Shown: positions 49,915 to 59,057 of the stretch, one piece after another
How positions within the stretch are numbered: the stretch's first letter is position 1
Layout of the letters: every line of letters starts with the position of its first letter
Source: Orientia tsutsugamushi str. Boryong
GTDB taxonomy: Bacteria > Pseudomonadota > Alphaproteobacteria > Rickettsiales > Rickettsiaceae
DNA: 64,000 nucleotides
Direction of reading: 5' to 3'
NCBI RefSeq assembly: GCF_000063545.1
Contig: NC_009488.1
Location: 1,550,001-1,614,000, forward strand
Made by a program: the position numbers and the translations under genes
Notes under the pieces: model-generated
Told to the model about the DNA's origin: nothing
Database searches by the model: none
Seen by the model: the letters and a program-made list of their open reading frames with translations, nothing else

Positions 49915-50400
49915 CATTTTTGGAGGTTGAAATGGTGCGAGATTTGCGTAATTTGGCAAGCAATAATTGCAAAATTGCTAATAATAACAGTAGCAATAAT
50001 GCAACTGTTTTTTATCGTTTTATTGGAAATTTTGTTCCAGCAGAATGGAAAGATCTGATTGGAGATAATGCTAAAGCTTTAAGCAAGACATCTAAACAGC
50101 TTCTATCATTGATAGTATATAAACTACAGATCTATTACAATAATGATATAGAGGAATTACAAGACAGTTATCACTCTTTTGAAAAGGAGTTGCAGGTTTG
50201 TCAACGCAGGGTTAGGCAATGCTTAGTTGAACTACAAAAAGCTGGTTTCATTGAAGTTGAAAATAGGACAATAATTAAAAACAATTTTAAGTTGCGTAAT
50301 GTTCCATGTATAAAACTTCTAAAAAATTTTCAGCGTTTCACTGAAAAAGAAACAAAAGGAGAAAAAATTATTGATCTAACCCAAAAAATTTTTCGCTCCA

Positions 50401-50442
50401 ACCTGAAAGAAATTTCAGGTCAACCTGAAAAAAGTTTCAGGT
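50401..50442. repeat. iteron-like array of two perfect 20-bp palindromes inside the initiator gene
   Basis: ACCTGAAA-gaaa-TTTCAGGT (50401-50420), then CA, then ACCTGAAA-aaag-TTTCAGGT (50423-50442). Four identical half-sites, alternating orientation, on a 22-bp repeat (about two helical turns). It is followed directly by an AT-rich (AAT)n stretch. This resembles an origin with iterons next to an AT-rich unwinding region. Confidence 0.75.
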
Positions 50443-50454
50443 ACATATATAGAT

Positions 50455-50480
50455 ATAATAATAATAAAAAAAATAATAAT
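50455..50480. repeat. (AAT)n microsatellite adjoining the array
   Basis: 26 nt of ATA/AAT units interrupted by an A run, coding for Asn/Lys. The left copy has 16 nt here, and this difference of 10 causes its frameshift. Confidence 0.85.
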
Positions 50481-51665
50481 AGATCTAGATCTACTGAAGA
50501 TAAGTTAGTAGAGAATGATCAAAATAAAAATGAAGACCAACAGCAAAATTTGAAGTTTAAATATACGGAATCTGATGATTATGTAGAAATTGAGTTAGTA
50601 GGAAATGATGAAAATGAAAAAGAAGATCAACATCAACAACAAAATTTGAATTTTTATGAGCTTAGTCATTTTAGTAATAAAAAGCCATCAAACAAGGATT
50701 ATGAGCAAAACAGTAAGTTAGCAACTCCAGCTATTATCGATAATTCAGAGGTTGAAAAGAATGAATGCTTGCTCAAAAGAAAAAGACTAGCAGATTATTA
50801 TCCACTAACACCAGAAGATGCAGTTATACTGCAATCAATATCTAGCAGAAGCTTCAACATATACTTCATAAATCAATTACTATTGAAGTTATCGAATAAA
50901 TATTCATTCCGTCATTTTGAAAATAAGACAGCAGTGCTAAACTATATGGCAAAAGCCTTAGCAAATGAATTACTAACTACTGATCAGGCTAATAGTGAAA
51001 ATTTTAGATTTAATGACGTAGGAAGATTTAAAGAACAGTATATAGCAAACATTGAATCTGGTACAGATCGTAGTATGAAGGCTCAGTTGAAGCGTAAAAT
51101 AGCTGGAGTCTTTGAAGCAGATATGGCTTATCAAATTTTGACCTCTTGTGATTTTGGAGCAGCGGTTAAAAACAAATATTACATCAAGTTGATTAAGAAT
51201 ATTTCACTGTCAGATCATATTAAATTCAAGATACTACAAGAGGTATGAGCTGTGCATGGCAACGATATTGAGCAGTTACAAGTTATACCATTTGATGAAT
51301 CAAAACAAGTTACCAATAGCACAACGGAGTATCAAAAAACCACAGTTTTACAGCAACAAATAAGCGATGAAGATTACCTTTCAGAACTTAGTAAAGAGCT
51401 AGGTTCTAACTCTATATTGTTCAAAGTACGAAAATACATACTTCAACATTACGAATATAAGCAAGTTATTGATAAAATATGGTTTAGTAAATTAGAAATT
51501 GTAAATGAAGATAGCGTTAATAAAAAAATATTCATTAAGGCTCTAACAAGCTTTGCAAATAGCTATATCAAATCAAATTTTAAACCCATTCTAGAGCGTG
51601 CTTTTGAAGCTCATGGGTTTTCGTTTGAATTAGTTGAGTTTGTAGATAGTAGGCTTAATGATTAA

Positions 51666-52389
51666 TAGCAGTGAAATACAAAATTCTACTCAGAATAAAA
51701 TTATGGTGCTTTATTTATTTTTTTGTTATATTGTAAGTTATATGATAATCCTTTAACAGATTGCGAAGGTTCAAAAAGGTGAAAATTCATGAATAATTAT
51801 TTATCGTTCTATGCTTTGCTGCTAAGTAAAGCTGTACTGAAGATTATATTACAATAGTGATAGTATAATTTCTGGAGTAAATGATGTCTGAATCTAAGGC
51901 TAAATATAGATATTCTTTACATCGCGCTATTAATGATACAATAAGTTAATATATTTAAATTTTAATTATAGTTAACCAGAATTTGATATCTAAACATAGC
52001 AAAACCTAGGAAGAATAAGTGTTATAGTTCTTTTAATACTTATGTATAGATTAAACATTTATCGTCGTAGATTCTTTGTTTAAAATACTTGCTACATGTT
52101 TCTACTAAGAAAGAATCTCTGCTAGATAGATAATAATAGTTTCACTTGGTTTTTTATGTACCTTTTTTGTAATGTTACACTATAGTTGCAATACTTTCTA
52201 TTCATACAGTTTGTCATACTTTTTATCTCAAATTCTGGTTATTATAGCTAACTTGAATTTATTAAGTTAGCTGTTTGTTCACTTTTCCTATTGCTTCGTA
52301 TTTTGCAATTTTCTTAATTGACTTTAATATTTTTTACAATTATACATTTAGTATAAAATTTTAAACAGAGATTAAGGATTATTAAATAT
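51666..52389. other. long intergenic region of the right arm
   Basis: About 720 bp, the counterpart of 8449-9183, with the 21-codon frame at 51884-51949 (MSESKAKYRYSLHRAINDTIS) and a weakened version of the GCTTTGCT hairpin. No gene is supported. Confidence 0.5.
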
Positions 52390-54540
52390 ATGATATCAGA
52401 TGAAATACTAAACAAAGCTTTTTGGCATGTGGAAGAAGGTAATAAAGAAGAGCTTCTAAAATTACTAGCCTTGCATCATCAATTAGTTTATTTTGTGTCT
52501 AAATTGAACAATGATACACTACTCATAACAGCGTTTAAGTATCTAAGAGAGGACATCATCGAAGCTCTATTAATTCATGGAGCTGATATCACTGTTAAAA
52601 ATGAGAATGGTATACCTGCTATAATGTGTATTTACATTACTGAACGTACTGATTTAACTACTGAGGAGTACGATAATACTGCATTACGTATATCAAAAAA
52701 ATATCTTTCTCTTGATGAAAAGGCTAAACTTTATTCAGATGACTACACTAATTTGCTACTTAACAGCACTAAAGCTAAGTTTCCAGTATATTGTAATGAT
52801 GATGGATATGATCATACTACTATACTAACAAAAATTATACAGAGAAATTTAGTACAGTCTGCAGAATGGTTTATTAAAAACTTTCAACTTAATCAAAATG
52901 AGATAGCAGAAAGCCTTATAGCAGGTACCATCAGAATGTCTAGCGGTAACTTAACTAGTACTGAAGTAAGAAATGTAGAATTTTTACTAGAAAAACATTT
53001 GAATCTAATAGATGAAAACTCAAAGTGCGCTAATAATTTAGCAGAAATGCTCTTTCAAGAAAAATTCTATAAGGAAGATACGTACTTTGATATGATTTTT
53101 ACTGAATTTCACAGGTTGCAAAGTGGTCAATCTATTGGACATTATGGATATATGGTTTATCATGATATTCATTTATTAGTTGCAAAGATATTAATAAAAT
53201 TTGGAATTGATTTACAAAAATATGAATCATACGTTGAAAATTTAGCATCTGTACATGATAGCCTTATTCCGCTATTATGCGAGCAAATCGATACATATGA
53301 TTATCAATCGTACTTTAAAAACCTACCTAATAATGTTAAGGAGCTATTGAAGTCTGAACTTCCTAATTCATCAGGACCTTTTTTTGGATTAGGAGCATTA
53401 GATAGCGATGATGAGTCATACTATAATATTACAGATCCACGTGATGTATTTATTAATCGCAGAATATATAGCAAAATAGAAGATGCATTCATATTGGAAT
53501 CTACTAAGAAAAAAATATTACAGCTTACTAAAGTTAGTAGTATTCTTTCTAAGATAAAACATACTAAAGATTACGAAGATTCTCAGATTTTAGCTGAAGA
53601 TTTACCTATTACAATAGATGTAGTATTAAATAGAATCGATTATCTAAGAAAAAAAGATAATGCTCAAGAATCTGATAAACAAGAAATTGAAGCTCTATCA
53701 AACTTTATTAGCAATAAAATTATCTTATCTGTTGCAACTGATGAAGAAGCTATAGATGTATGCAATAACTTCATAGAATATTTTATGAATAAATGTAACA
53801 GCAAGACACGTTTTGAAGAGTTCTTGAATGAAAATATGCTAGAAGATAAAGCTAATAAGGCTCTTAAATTTATGCTATATCAAACAACAGAAGATAGTTT
53901 TAAAACAAATATTTCTAGCTTAGCAACTAAAATTATAGAACTAACAAATGGAATAGTACTTCCATTTGACATTGATTTTTTAAATTTAAATGATACTAAT
54001 TCAAAAATAGTAGATATTGATTATGATAAACAAATCTTAATAAAAAATAACCTAAAAGTATTCAGTTCTCCGAATACATATCGCCTTCCTAATGTTGATA
54101 AATTAGAAGAATTATCATCAGAGTATAATAGTCCTGATATGTGTCAGTATTATAAAAATCATCTAGAAGCATTTAATCCAATATCAATGTTGTTAGAGAT
54201 CGCTCATGATGAAGATAAATTATCTGAGCAAAAGCAAGCTTTTAGTAATGACTATGCAAATATAAAATCAAAAGCTGAAGAGCAGAGTTCAGATCCATTA
54301 AAATTAACGCAAGTAATGTCAAAATTAACACATATAACTCTAGTTATTGATGAGTCTCTTAATTTATGTATGAAATTAAGCAAATATTTAAATATTAGTC
54401 CACTTAAGCTATTACTTAAAGAGTATCAAGATAAGTATGCTTTATTATCTGAAGAGTATAACAATGTATTGATGGAGCATAATGATGAACAGGGCGTTAT
54501 TGGTGATATAGAAATTGAATCGAGTAGTATAGATTTGTAA
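52390..54540 (+). CDS. ankyrin-repeat-like protein, 716 aa (right copy)
   Basis: Paralogue of 6280-8448. N-terminal ankyrin-like repeats (NNDTLLITAFKYLREDIIEA, LIHGADITVKNENGIPA) have a more canonical GAD-x-N repeat than the left copy. The C-terminal 335 or so residues are identical to the left copy, while the N-terminus and the segment around residues 200-375 differ at many positions. The protein is intact and likely expressed from the AT-rich upstream region. A secreted effector role is an inference from other Orientia ankyrin proteins. Confidence 0.8.
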   Translation: MISDEILNKAFWHVEEGNKEELLKLLALHHQLVYFVSKLNNDTLLITAFKYLREDIIEALLIHGADITVKNENGIPAIMCIYITERTDLTTEEYDNTALRISKKYLSLDEKAKLYSDDYTNLLLNSTKAKFPVYCNDDGYDHTTILTKIIQRNLVQSAEWFIKNFQLNQNEIAESLIAGTIRMSSGNLTSTEVRNVEFLLEKHLNLIDENSKCANNLAEMLFQEKFYKEDTYFDMIFTEFHRLQSGQSIGHYGYMVYHDIHLLVAKILIKFGIDLQKYESYVENLASVHDSLIPLLCEQIDTYDYQSYFKNLPNNVKELLKSELPNSSGPFFGLGALDSDDESYYNITDPRDVFINRRIYSKIEDAFILESTKKKILQLTKVSSILSKIKHTKDYEDSQILAEDLPITIDVVLNRIDYLRKKDNAQESDKQEIEALSNFISNKIILSVATDEEAIDVCNNFIEYFMNKCNSKTRFEEFLNENMLEDKANKALKFMLYQTTEDSFKTNISSLATKIIELTNGIVLPFDIDFLNLNDTNSKIVDIDYDKQILIKNNLKVFSSPNTYRLPNVDKLEELSSEYNSPDMCQYYKNHLEAFNPISMLLEIAHDEDKLSEQKQAFSNDYANIKSKAEEQSSDPLKLTQVMSKLTHITLVIDESLNLCMKLSKYLNISPLKLLLKEYQDKYALLSEEYNNVLMEHNDEQGVIGDIEIESSSIDL

Positions 54541-54829
54541 AAAAGCTTGCAAAATAACTTGGTTTAGTTTTATAAGAGGTATATTAAATTTATTAAATAC
54601 AAAGGTTGATATAAGAAAGGTATTAAAATATAGGAAAGGTAAGGATGATAGGATTTTTTGCTTATGGATAGTGTTAAACATTATTTTTTCTTGATAATGC
54701 GCTTTCTATTAAGTATAAAATCTTTACTAAATGCATCATAACAGTTCTACTTGTTTCTTTTTATGAATCTAGTAGTTTTTAATACGCCTTCTTTATTCTT
54801 TTTTTTCTATTTTTTATATCGAGCTCTGG

Positions 54830-55636
54830 TTAATTATAGTTAGTAATGATTAGCTCATTAACGAGATTTCGCTGTTCATTGATTGAGTATGTAACTCCAA
54901 TATGAGTGATGAATAACTCTTTGTATAAGTCTCTAATAAAGGCAGTATTATTATTTGAGATCATAATCTTAACACCTTTATTGTTTAGTTCATAAACAAA
55001 ATCTCGTAGTCTGATTTGCTCTTTGTCATCAAATGGGACTCTAGTGTAGAACCGTTCTCCTGATTGGTGATAAGGTGGATCAAGATAAACGAAGTCACCT
55101 TTTTTAGGTTCTATAAACGAAAAATCCATAGCGCAAATTGATACACCAGCCAGAAGGTTACTACATTTATTTATTCTAGAGCAAATATGAAGCTTAAGAT
55201 ATCGCTTATCAGAAAATGTTTGAGCGGATGTGCCGTCTCTGTTTAGCCTATAAATTCCCCTAAAGGAATATTTATTAAGATATATAAATTTTGCCGTGAT
55301 ATCATTAGGATCATTACTATAATAATTGTCTCTTATTTTATAGTAGTAATTTTCAGAATGATTTTTGTGATATAGATTTAGTAATCTATTGACCTCATTT
55401 GGATTCTTTTTTACAGCGTGATAACTAGTAATTAAGTCGAGATTAATATCAGACAAAAAACATTGTTTAAACAGATGCCTAACTTGAAAAAATAAAGCCC
55501 CACATCCAAGGAATGGTTCATAGTAATTATAGTATGGCCCTGAAGGAAGATGCTCTATTAATTTATTAACAATTCTCCTTTTACCTCCAACCCAGTGAAG
55601 AAAAGGCTTTAGTTCATTAGAAATTGCTATTGACAC
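54830..55636 (-). CDS. dam: DNA adenine methyltransferase (D12 class, Dam-like), right copy
   Basis: 268 residues, identical in sequence to the product at 5184-5990, including the WVGGKRRIV and DPPYHQSG motifs and the GTG start. Convergent with the ankyrin gene. With two intact copies, Dam-type methylation is probably active and possibly dosage-dependent. Confidence 0.93.
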   Translation of the reverse strand: MSIAISNELKPFLHWVGGKRRIVNKLIEHLPSGPYYNYYEPFLGCGALFFQVRHLFKQCFLSDINLDLITSYHAVKKNPNEVNRLLNLYHKNHSENYYYKIRDNYYSNDPNDITAKFIYLNKYSFRGIYRLNRDGTSAQTFSDKRYLKLHICSRINKCSNLLAGVSICAMDFSFIEPKKGDFVYLDPPYHQSGERFYTRVPFDDKEQIRLRDFVYELNNKGVKIMISNNNTAFIRDLYKELFITHIGVTYSINEQRNLVNELIITNYN

Positions 55637-55766
55637 AAGAATTTTTGATTAATTAAATCTCTACTATGAATTATAGCAGAAAATAAGCCTTAAAGCCAGT
55701 AATAATAACTGCTGCAGAGCTTTTTTTATAAATCTTTTTTGAATGATGTTTTTGAAGCTAGAGATA

Positions 55767-55885
55767 CAATGTGATAATTTTGCATCTACTTTAAAAAAGA
55801 TGAAAAAAAATTTCATAAATATGACAAAAAGTCATGTACTGATAAAAATTGAAATGATACTGTATACCTGATATTATCTGAGATT
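55767..55885. repeat. three-hairpin intergenic element, copy D
   Basis: Reverse-complement orientation relative to copies A and B: TGATAATTTTGCATC, ATGAAA/TTTCAT hairpin, ATGAC-aaaaa-GTCAT hairpin, then CCTGATATTATCTGAGATT. It lies upstream of the dam start (55636, minus strand). Confidence 0.65.
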
Positions 55886-56111
55886 CAAGATTTAGATAAT
55901 ATTTAGCTAGAGGTTATTTCATTAAAACTTCAAAATCTGCTATTAAAGGTATAAATGAATCTCTAGCTACTCTTTAATCACTACTTCAAACAGCAAAAGT
56001 AATGCTATGGTTATTAATGGCCTAATTATTTTAGGCTATCTCAATTTATAACTCAAGATTAATAATAAATATATAATTGTTAAATATTATGCTGGTTTTA
56101 AAAGGTAAAGT

Positions 56112-56131
56112 ATGCATATACAAGTCTTAAA
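56112..56131 (+). pseudogene. residual first codons of the 238-aa gene
   Basis: ATGCATATACAAGTCTTAA matches the first codons of the gene at 4709, including its ribosome-binding region, then jumps to sequence found downstream of that gene in the left arm. A clean deletion of about 840 bp. Confidence 0.8.
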
Positions 56132-56250
56132 CAATGCGATAATTTCGCATCAATGTGTAATATTATGAAAAAAAATTTCATAAATATGACAAAAAGTCAT
56201 GTACTGATAAAAATCGAAATGATACTGTATACCTGATATTATCTGAGATT
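56132..56250. repeat. three-hairpin intergenic element, copy E
   Basis: AATGCGATAATTTCGCATC hairpin, ATGAAA/TTTCAT hairpin and ATGAC-aaaaa-GTCAT hairpin, ending CTGATATTATCTGAGATTTA. It lies about 100 bp upstream of the kinase start. A further perfect stem AGAGATTAAAA/TTTTAATCTCT follows at about 56275-56318. Confidence 0.7.
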
Positions 56251-56353
56251 TAAGATTTAGATAATATTCTGATAGAGATTAAAACTTAAACCGCAAAATT
56301 TTCTTTTTAATCTCTAGGAAGCAATTTAACAACTTAAATAGCAGGAGAATTCT

Positions 56354-57956
56354 ATGCCTATAGAAGACGAAGGTCAAAATAAAATCAATAAATTAACTGA
56401 AAAATTATCTACAGAGGGAATTAATAGCACAACAATAAAACAGATAGATGCTGAAATGCAAAAACTATACTGCCAGCTAGAGGAATCTGAGGAAGTAAGC
56501 ATAAATTGCATAGAGTGGATACAATATTTTAGGCTAATAGTAAATAACTACGACAGAAAAAAAGTAAATATAATAGCTTCTCTAAGTAGAGTGATTTTTT
56601 TTATTTAGACAATACATAGCATCAACAAATGTAAGGATTGAAACATTTAACATAGAATTGCTAATAAATAATACCGTTATCAGAATGAGGAAACATTTTG
56701 AAAATGAGAATATAAAGCTAAATGTTCAAAATGACATAAAGACGGTTCTGATTGGAGATAGTTTTAGAATAAAAGCAGTAATAAGTCAGTTAATTGGTAG
56801 TGCTATTATAAATAGTAGTAAGCATAGCAAGATTACTATTAACATCAATCAGTATTCAGAAATATTACAATTTACAGTACAAAATATAGTACTAAGCCCT
56901 TCTAAAGAAAAATTAGAAAGAATAAATTCCGAACTAGAGAATTTGAATTTGGTAACATATCAAGAACTAGGAGAAGGATTAGCATTTATTAAACATCTTA
57001 TACATCAGCTAAAAGGAAGGCTAAGAGCAAAAGAGGAAAATAATTACATAACTTTTGCATTTGAAGTTCCAATAACTAGTTTTAACTCTTCTTTTGGCGA
57101 ATGTTATGAAAAAAAAATAAGTAACCAATGGATAGTACAAATCCCTTCAATGCTAATTACGTTGGTAAATGGAGAAAGGGAGAATATCGATGAATATATA
57201 GAGATAATAACAAAGTTAAGAAAAGCTAAGTATCAGGTCGAGGTAGCTGAATCATTGAAAGAATATTGTGTGAATCTGATACAGAATATCAAATATAGAT
57301 TTAATATTGCAACTAGTGAAATTGTAAGGCTAGCAAGCGAGATCATGTTAAGTGATTCAAAAAATAAAGATAAGCTGAAAACAATATTAAATCGAGCAGT
57401 AAATCTCCAAGAGTACTGTAATGATGTAGTTTACACGCTTAGAAGCGAAATTGAGAATGAAAATTTATGTTTAAAAAAATTTAGCATACAAAAGTTAGTA
57501 AAGGATGCTGTCAGGAGACTAGAAGACATTGCAAAAGAGAAAGATATAAAAATCAATTACAATTTTCAGTACAAAATGAAGGATATTGTGATTGGAAATA
57601 GTGATCACTTACAAGCTATATTAAGTCAATTAATAGGAGGAGTCATTAGATTTAATCACAGCTACAAGGTTATAATTACAGTTCATTTGTTTACTGTAAA
57701 AAATTATATAAAAAGCGATAACATACTACAATTTAGAATACACGATAAAGGAAGCGGTATTTCAAAAGAAAAATTAGGGAATATAAAAGCTAAATTAGCT
57801 GATTTTGACTTGGTAAGAGACTGTCCGCTAATGCTTGAATCAGGATTATGGTTTGTAAATTACCTTATTAATCAACTTAATGGAGAAATGGAAATAGAGA
57901 GTGAAAAAGACAAGTTTACAACCATTACTTGCAATATTCCAGTACAACTTTTTTAA
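56354..57956 (+). pseudogene. histidine-kinase-like protein with two ATPase-like domains, frameshifted
   Basis: The N-terminal 80 codons (MPIEDEGQNKINKLTEKLS, coiled) end in a run of 8 T at about 56595, where the other copy has 7 T and stays in frame; from 56658 the other frame continues for 432 residues. It has two HATPase_c-like regions, each with the core VIGNSDHLQAILSQLIGG or VLIGDSFRIKAVISQLIGS; the second also has HDKGSGISKEKL. Between them is a dimerisation-like helix pair where the phosphoacceptor His is not evident. The target may be scaffolding rather than phosphotransfer. The C-terminal frame may still be translated from an internal start. Confidence 0.7.
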
Positions 57957-58089
57957 TCAAAAATAACACATTTTAATGACTTAAAAATTCACAATTTATT
58001 TGCTTCTTTTGCAGTTTTTATCTGAGATTGGAGTATATAAAAAGTTTAAATTATGGTATAATTTATTAAAGATTATTTAGAGATGGAAA

Positions 58090-58665
58090 ATGATAGACTT
58101 TTATAGCGAGAGCTTACTAAATAAGCTGTTTAGAATCAACGTAAGATTTAACACTAAAATTGATCTTGATAAAGTTGAAAAAGCAATATTTTATGCCAAA
58201 AAATATCATGACAAACAACTTCGAGATACAGGAGAGCCATATTATATGCATCCATTAGAAGTAGCTGATATGGTATCAGACTACAGTTTTGAAACAGATA
58301 CGATTATTACAGCAATACTACATGATACCATCGAAGACACAACACTAACTAAAGAAAAAATAGGTCAAGAATTTGGTAATAATATTGCAGAACAGGTTTC
58401 AGACCTCACCAGGATTAAGGATAATAAAAAAATTAGTTCTAGAGAAATGATTCAAACATTTTATAGGCAAAATAAAACAGAACTATTATTAATTAAGCTT
58501 TTCGATCGATTCCATAATATTCAGACTATATCAATAAAACCTTATGAAAAAAGACAAAAAATTGTCATTGAAACTCAGCAAGAATTTATACCTCTTGCTC
58601 AATACCTTAATCTACCAGAGATTGCCATAGAGCTAAATAAATACTGTGAGCTTTATGCTAGTTAG
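58090..58665 (+). CDS. small (p)ppGpp hydrolase (SpoT-like HD domain), intact
   Basis: 191 residues, close to the size of stand-alone alarmone hydrolases. HD ligands: His in YHDKQLRD, His in YYMHPLEV, HD in AILHDTIEDT and Asp in KLFDRFHNIQT. There is no synthetase, TGS or ACT domain, so it should only degrade alarmone. TATAAT at 58057-58062 and GATGG at 58082-58086 are plausible expression signals. It lies just downstream of the kinase in the RAGE, suggesting stress-signalling cargo. Confidence 0.85.
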   Translation: MIDFYSESLLNKLFRINVRFNTKIDLDKVEKAIFYAKKYHDKQLRDTGEPYYMHPLEVADMVSDYSFETDTIITAILHDTIEDTTLTKEKIGQEFGNNIAEQVSDLTRIKDNKKISSREMIQTFYRQNKTELLLIKLFDRFHNIQTISIKPYEKRQKIVIETQQEFIPLAQYLNLPEIAIELNKYCELYAS

Positions 58666-58690
58666 AATGCAAACTTTTTCTAACTAGCAT
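58655..58690 (+). terminator. hairpin overlapping the hydrolase stop codon
   Basis: The same 13-bp perfect stem as at 525-560. Confidence 0.5.
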
Positions 58691-58737
58691 ACATAGCATT
58701 AACATATATCTCTATTTGCACAATGGAGTATAGCTGC

Positions 58738-58780
58738 TTGGCATAGATATATTATCTTTCTGGATCATCAATTAATAATA
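58738..58780 (-). pseudogene. 3' remnant of the 189-aa hypothetical gene
   Basis: Matches the last dozen codons of the gene at 613-1182 (ending LLIDDPER) and is cut by AGACCTCTTT, an IS5-type end. The remaining 280 bp to 59057 hold no gene. Confidence 0.7.
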
Positions 58781-59057
58781 GACCTCTTTTTAACTTTTTC
58801 TTATCCTAATCTTGCGTTACAAGTATAATTCTTATTCTTGTTATCGTCTAACCTATCACTTTATATCAAACTCTAGTTTATATAAATAACTGCATATCAA
58901 AACTTAGAATGGTTTAATGGATGTTTCAAATTAATTTAATTTTATTAGGGTTTTTGTTTGACTTTGAATCAAGTAATGCTATGTTTGTATTATTATTTGT
59001 TTAGAAAATGAGTATATAGGAAGCGTTTTATTTAATGAATTAATAAAGGGAGCTTAT

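Larger units (their letters stand above)
49932..51665 (+). pseudogene. winged-helix replication-initiator-like protein, right copy, one nonsense codon
   Basis: 577 codons from ATG 49932 (GGAGG seven bases upstream); the longer frame from 49869 is discarded. A single TGA at 51246-51248 replaces the CGA (Arg) of the left copy and is the only lesion. Domains: N-terminal winged helix (about residues 50-125), Asn/Gln-rich acidic linker with a basic patch LLKRKRLADYYPL, and a helical C-terminal domain of about 300 residues. A palindromic array lies in the codons for about residues 157-170. The layout resembles lambda O-type or plasmid initiators; no named family is claimed. Either a 439-residue truncated protein or read-through is possible. 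Confidence 0.7.
49774..56871. repeat. right arm of the large inverted repeat
   Basis: Inverted relative to 2216-11044. It spans the initiator upstream region, initiator, ankyrin gene, dam and the first part of the kinase gene. The arms enclose about 38.7 kb of mostly essential genes. Confidence 0.9.
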
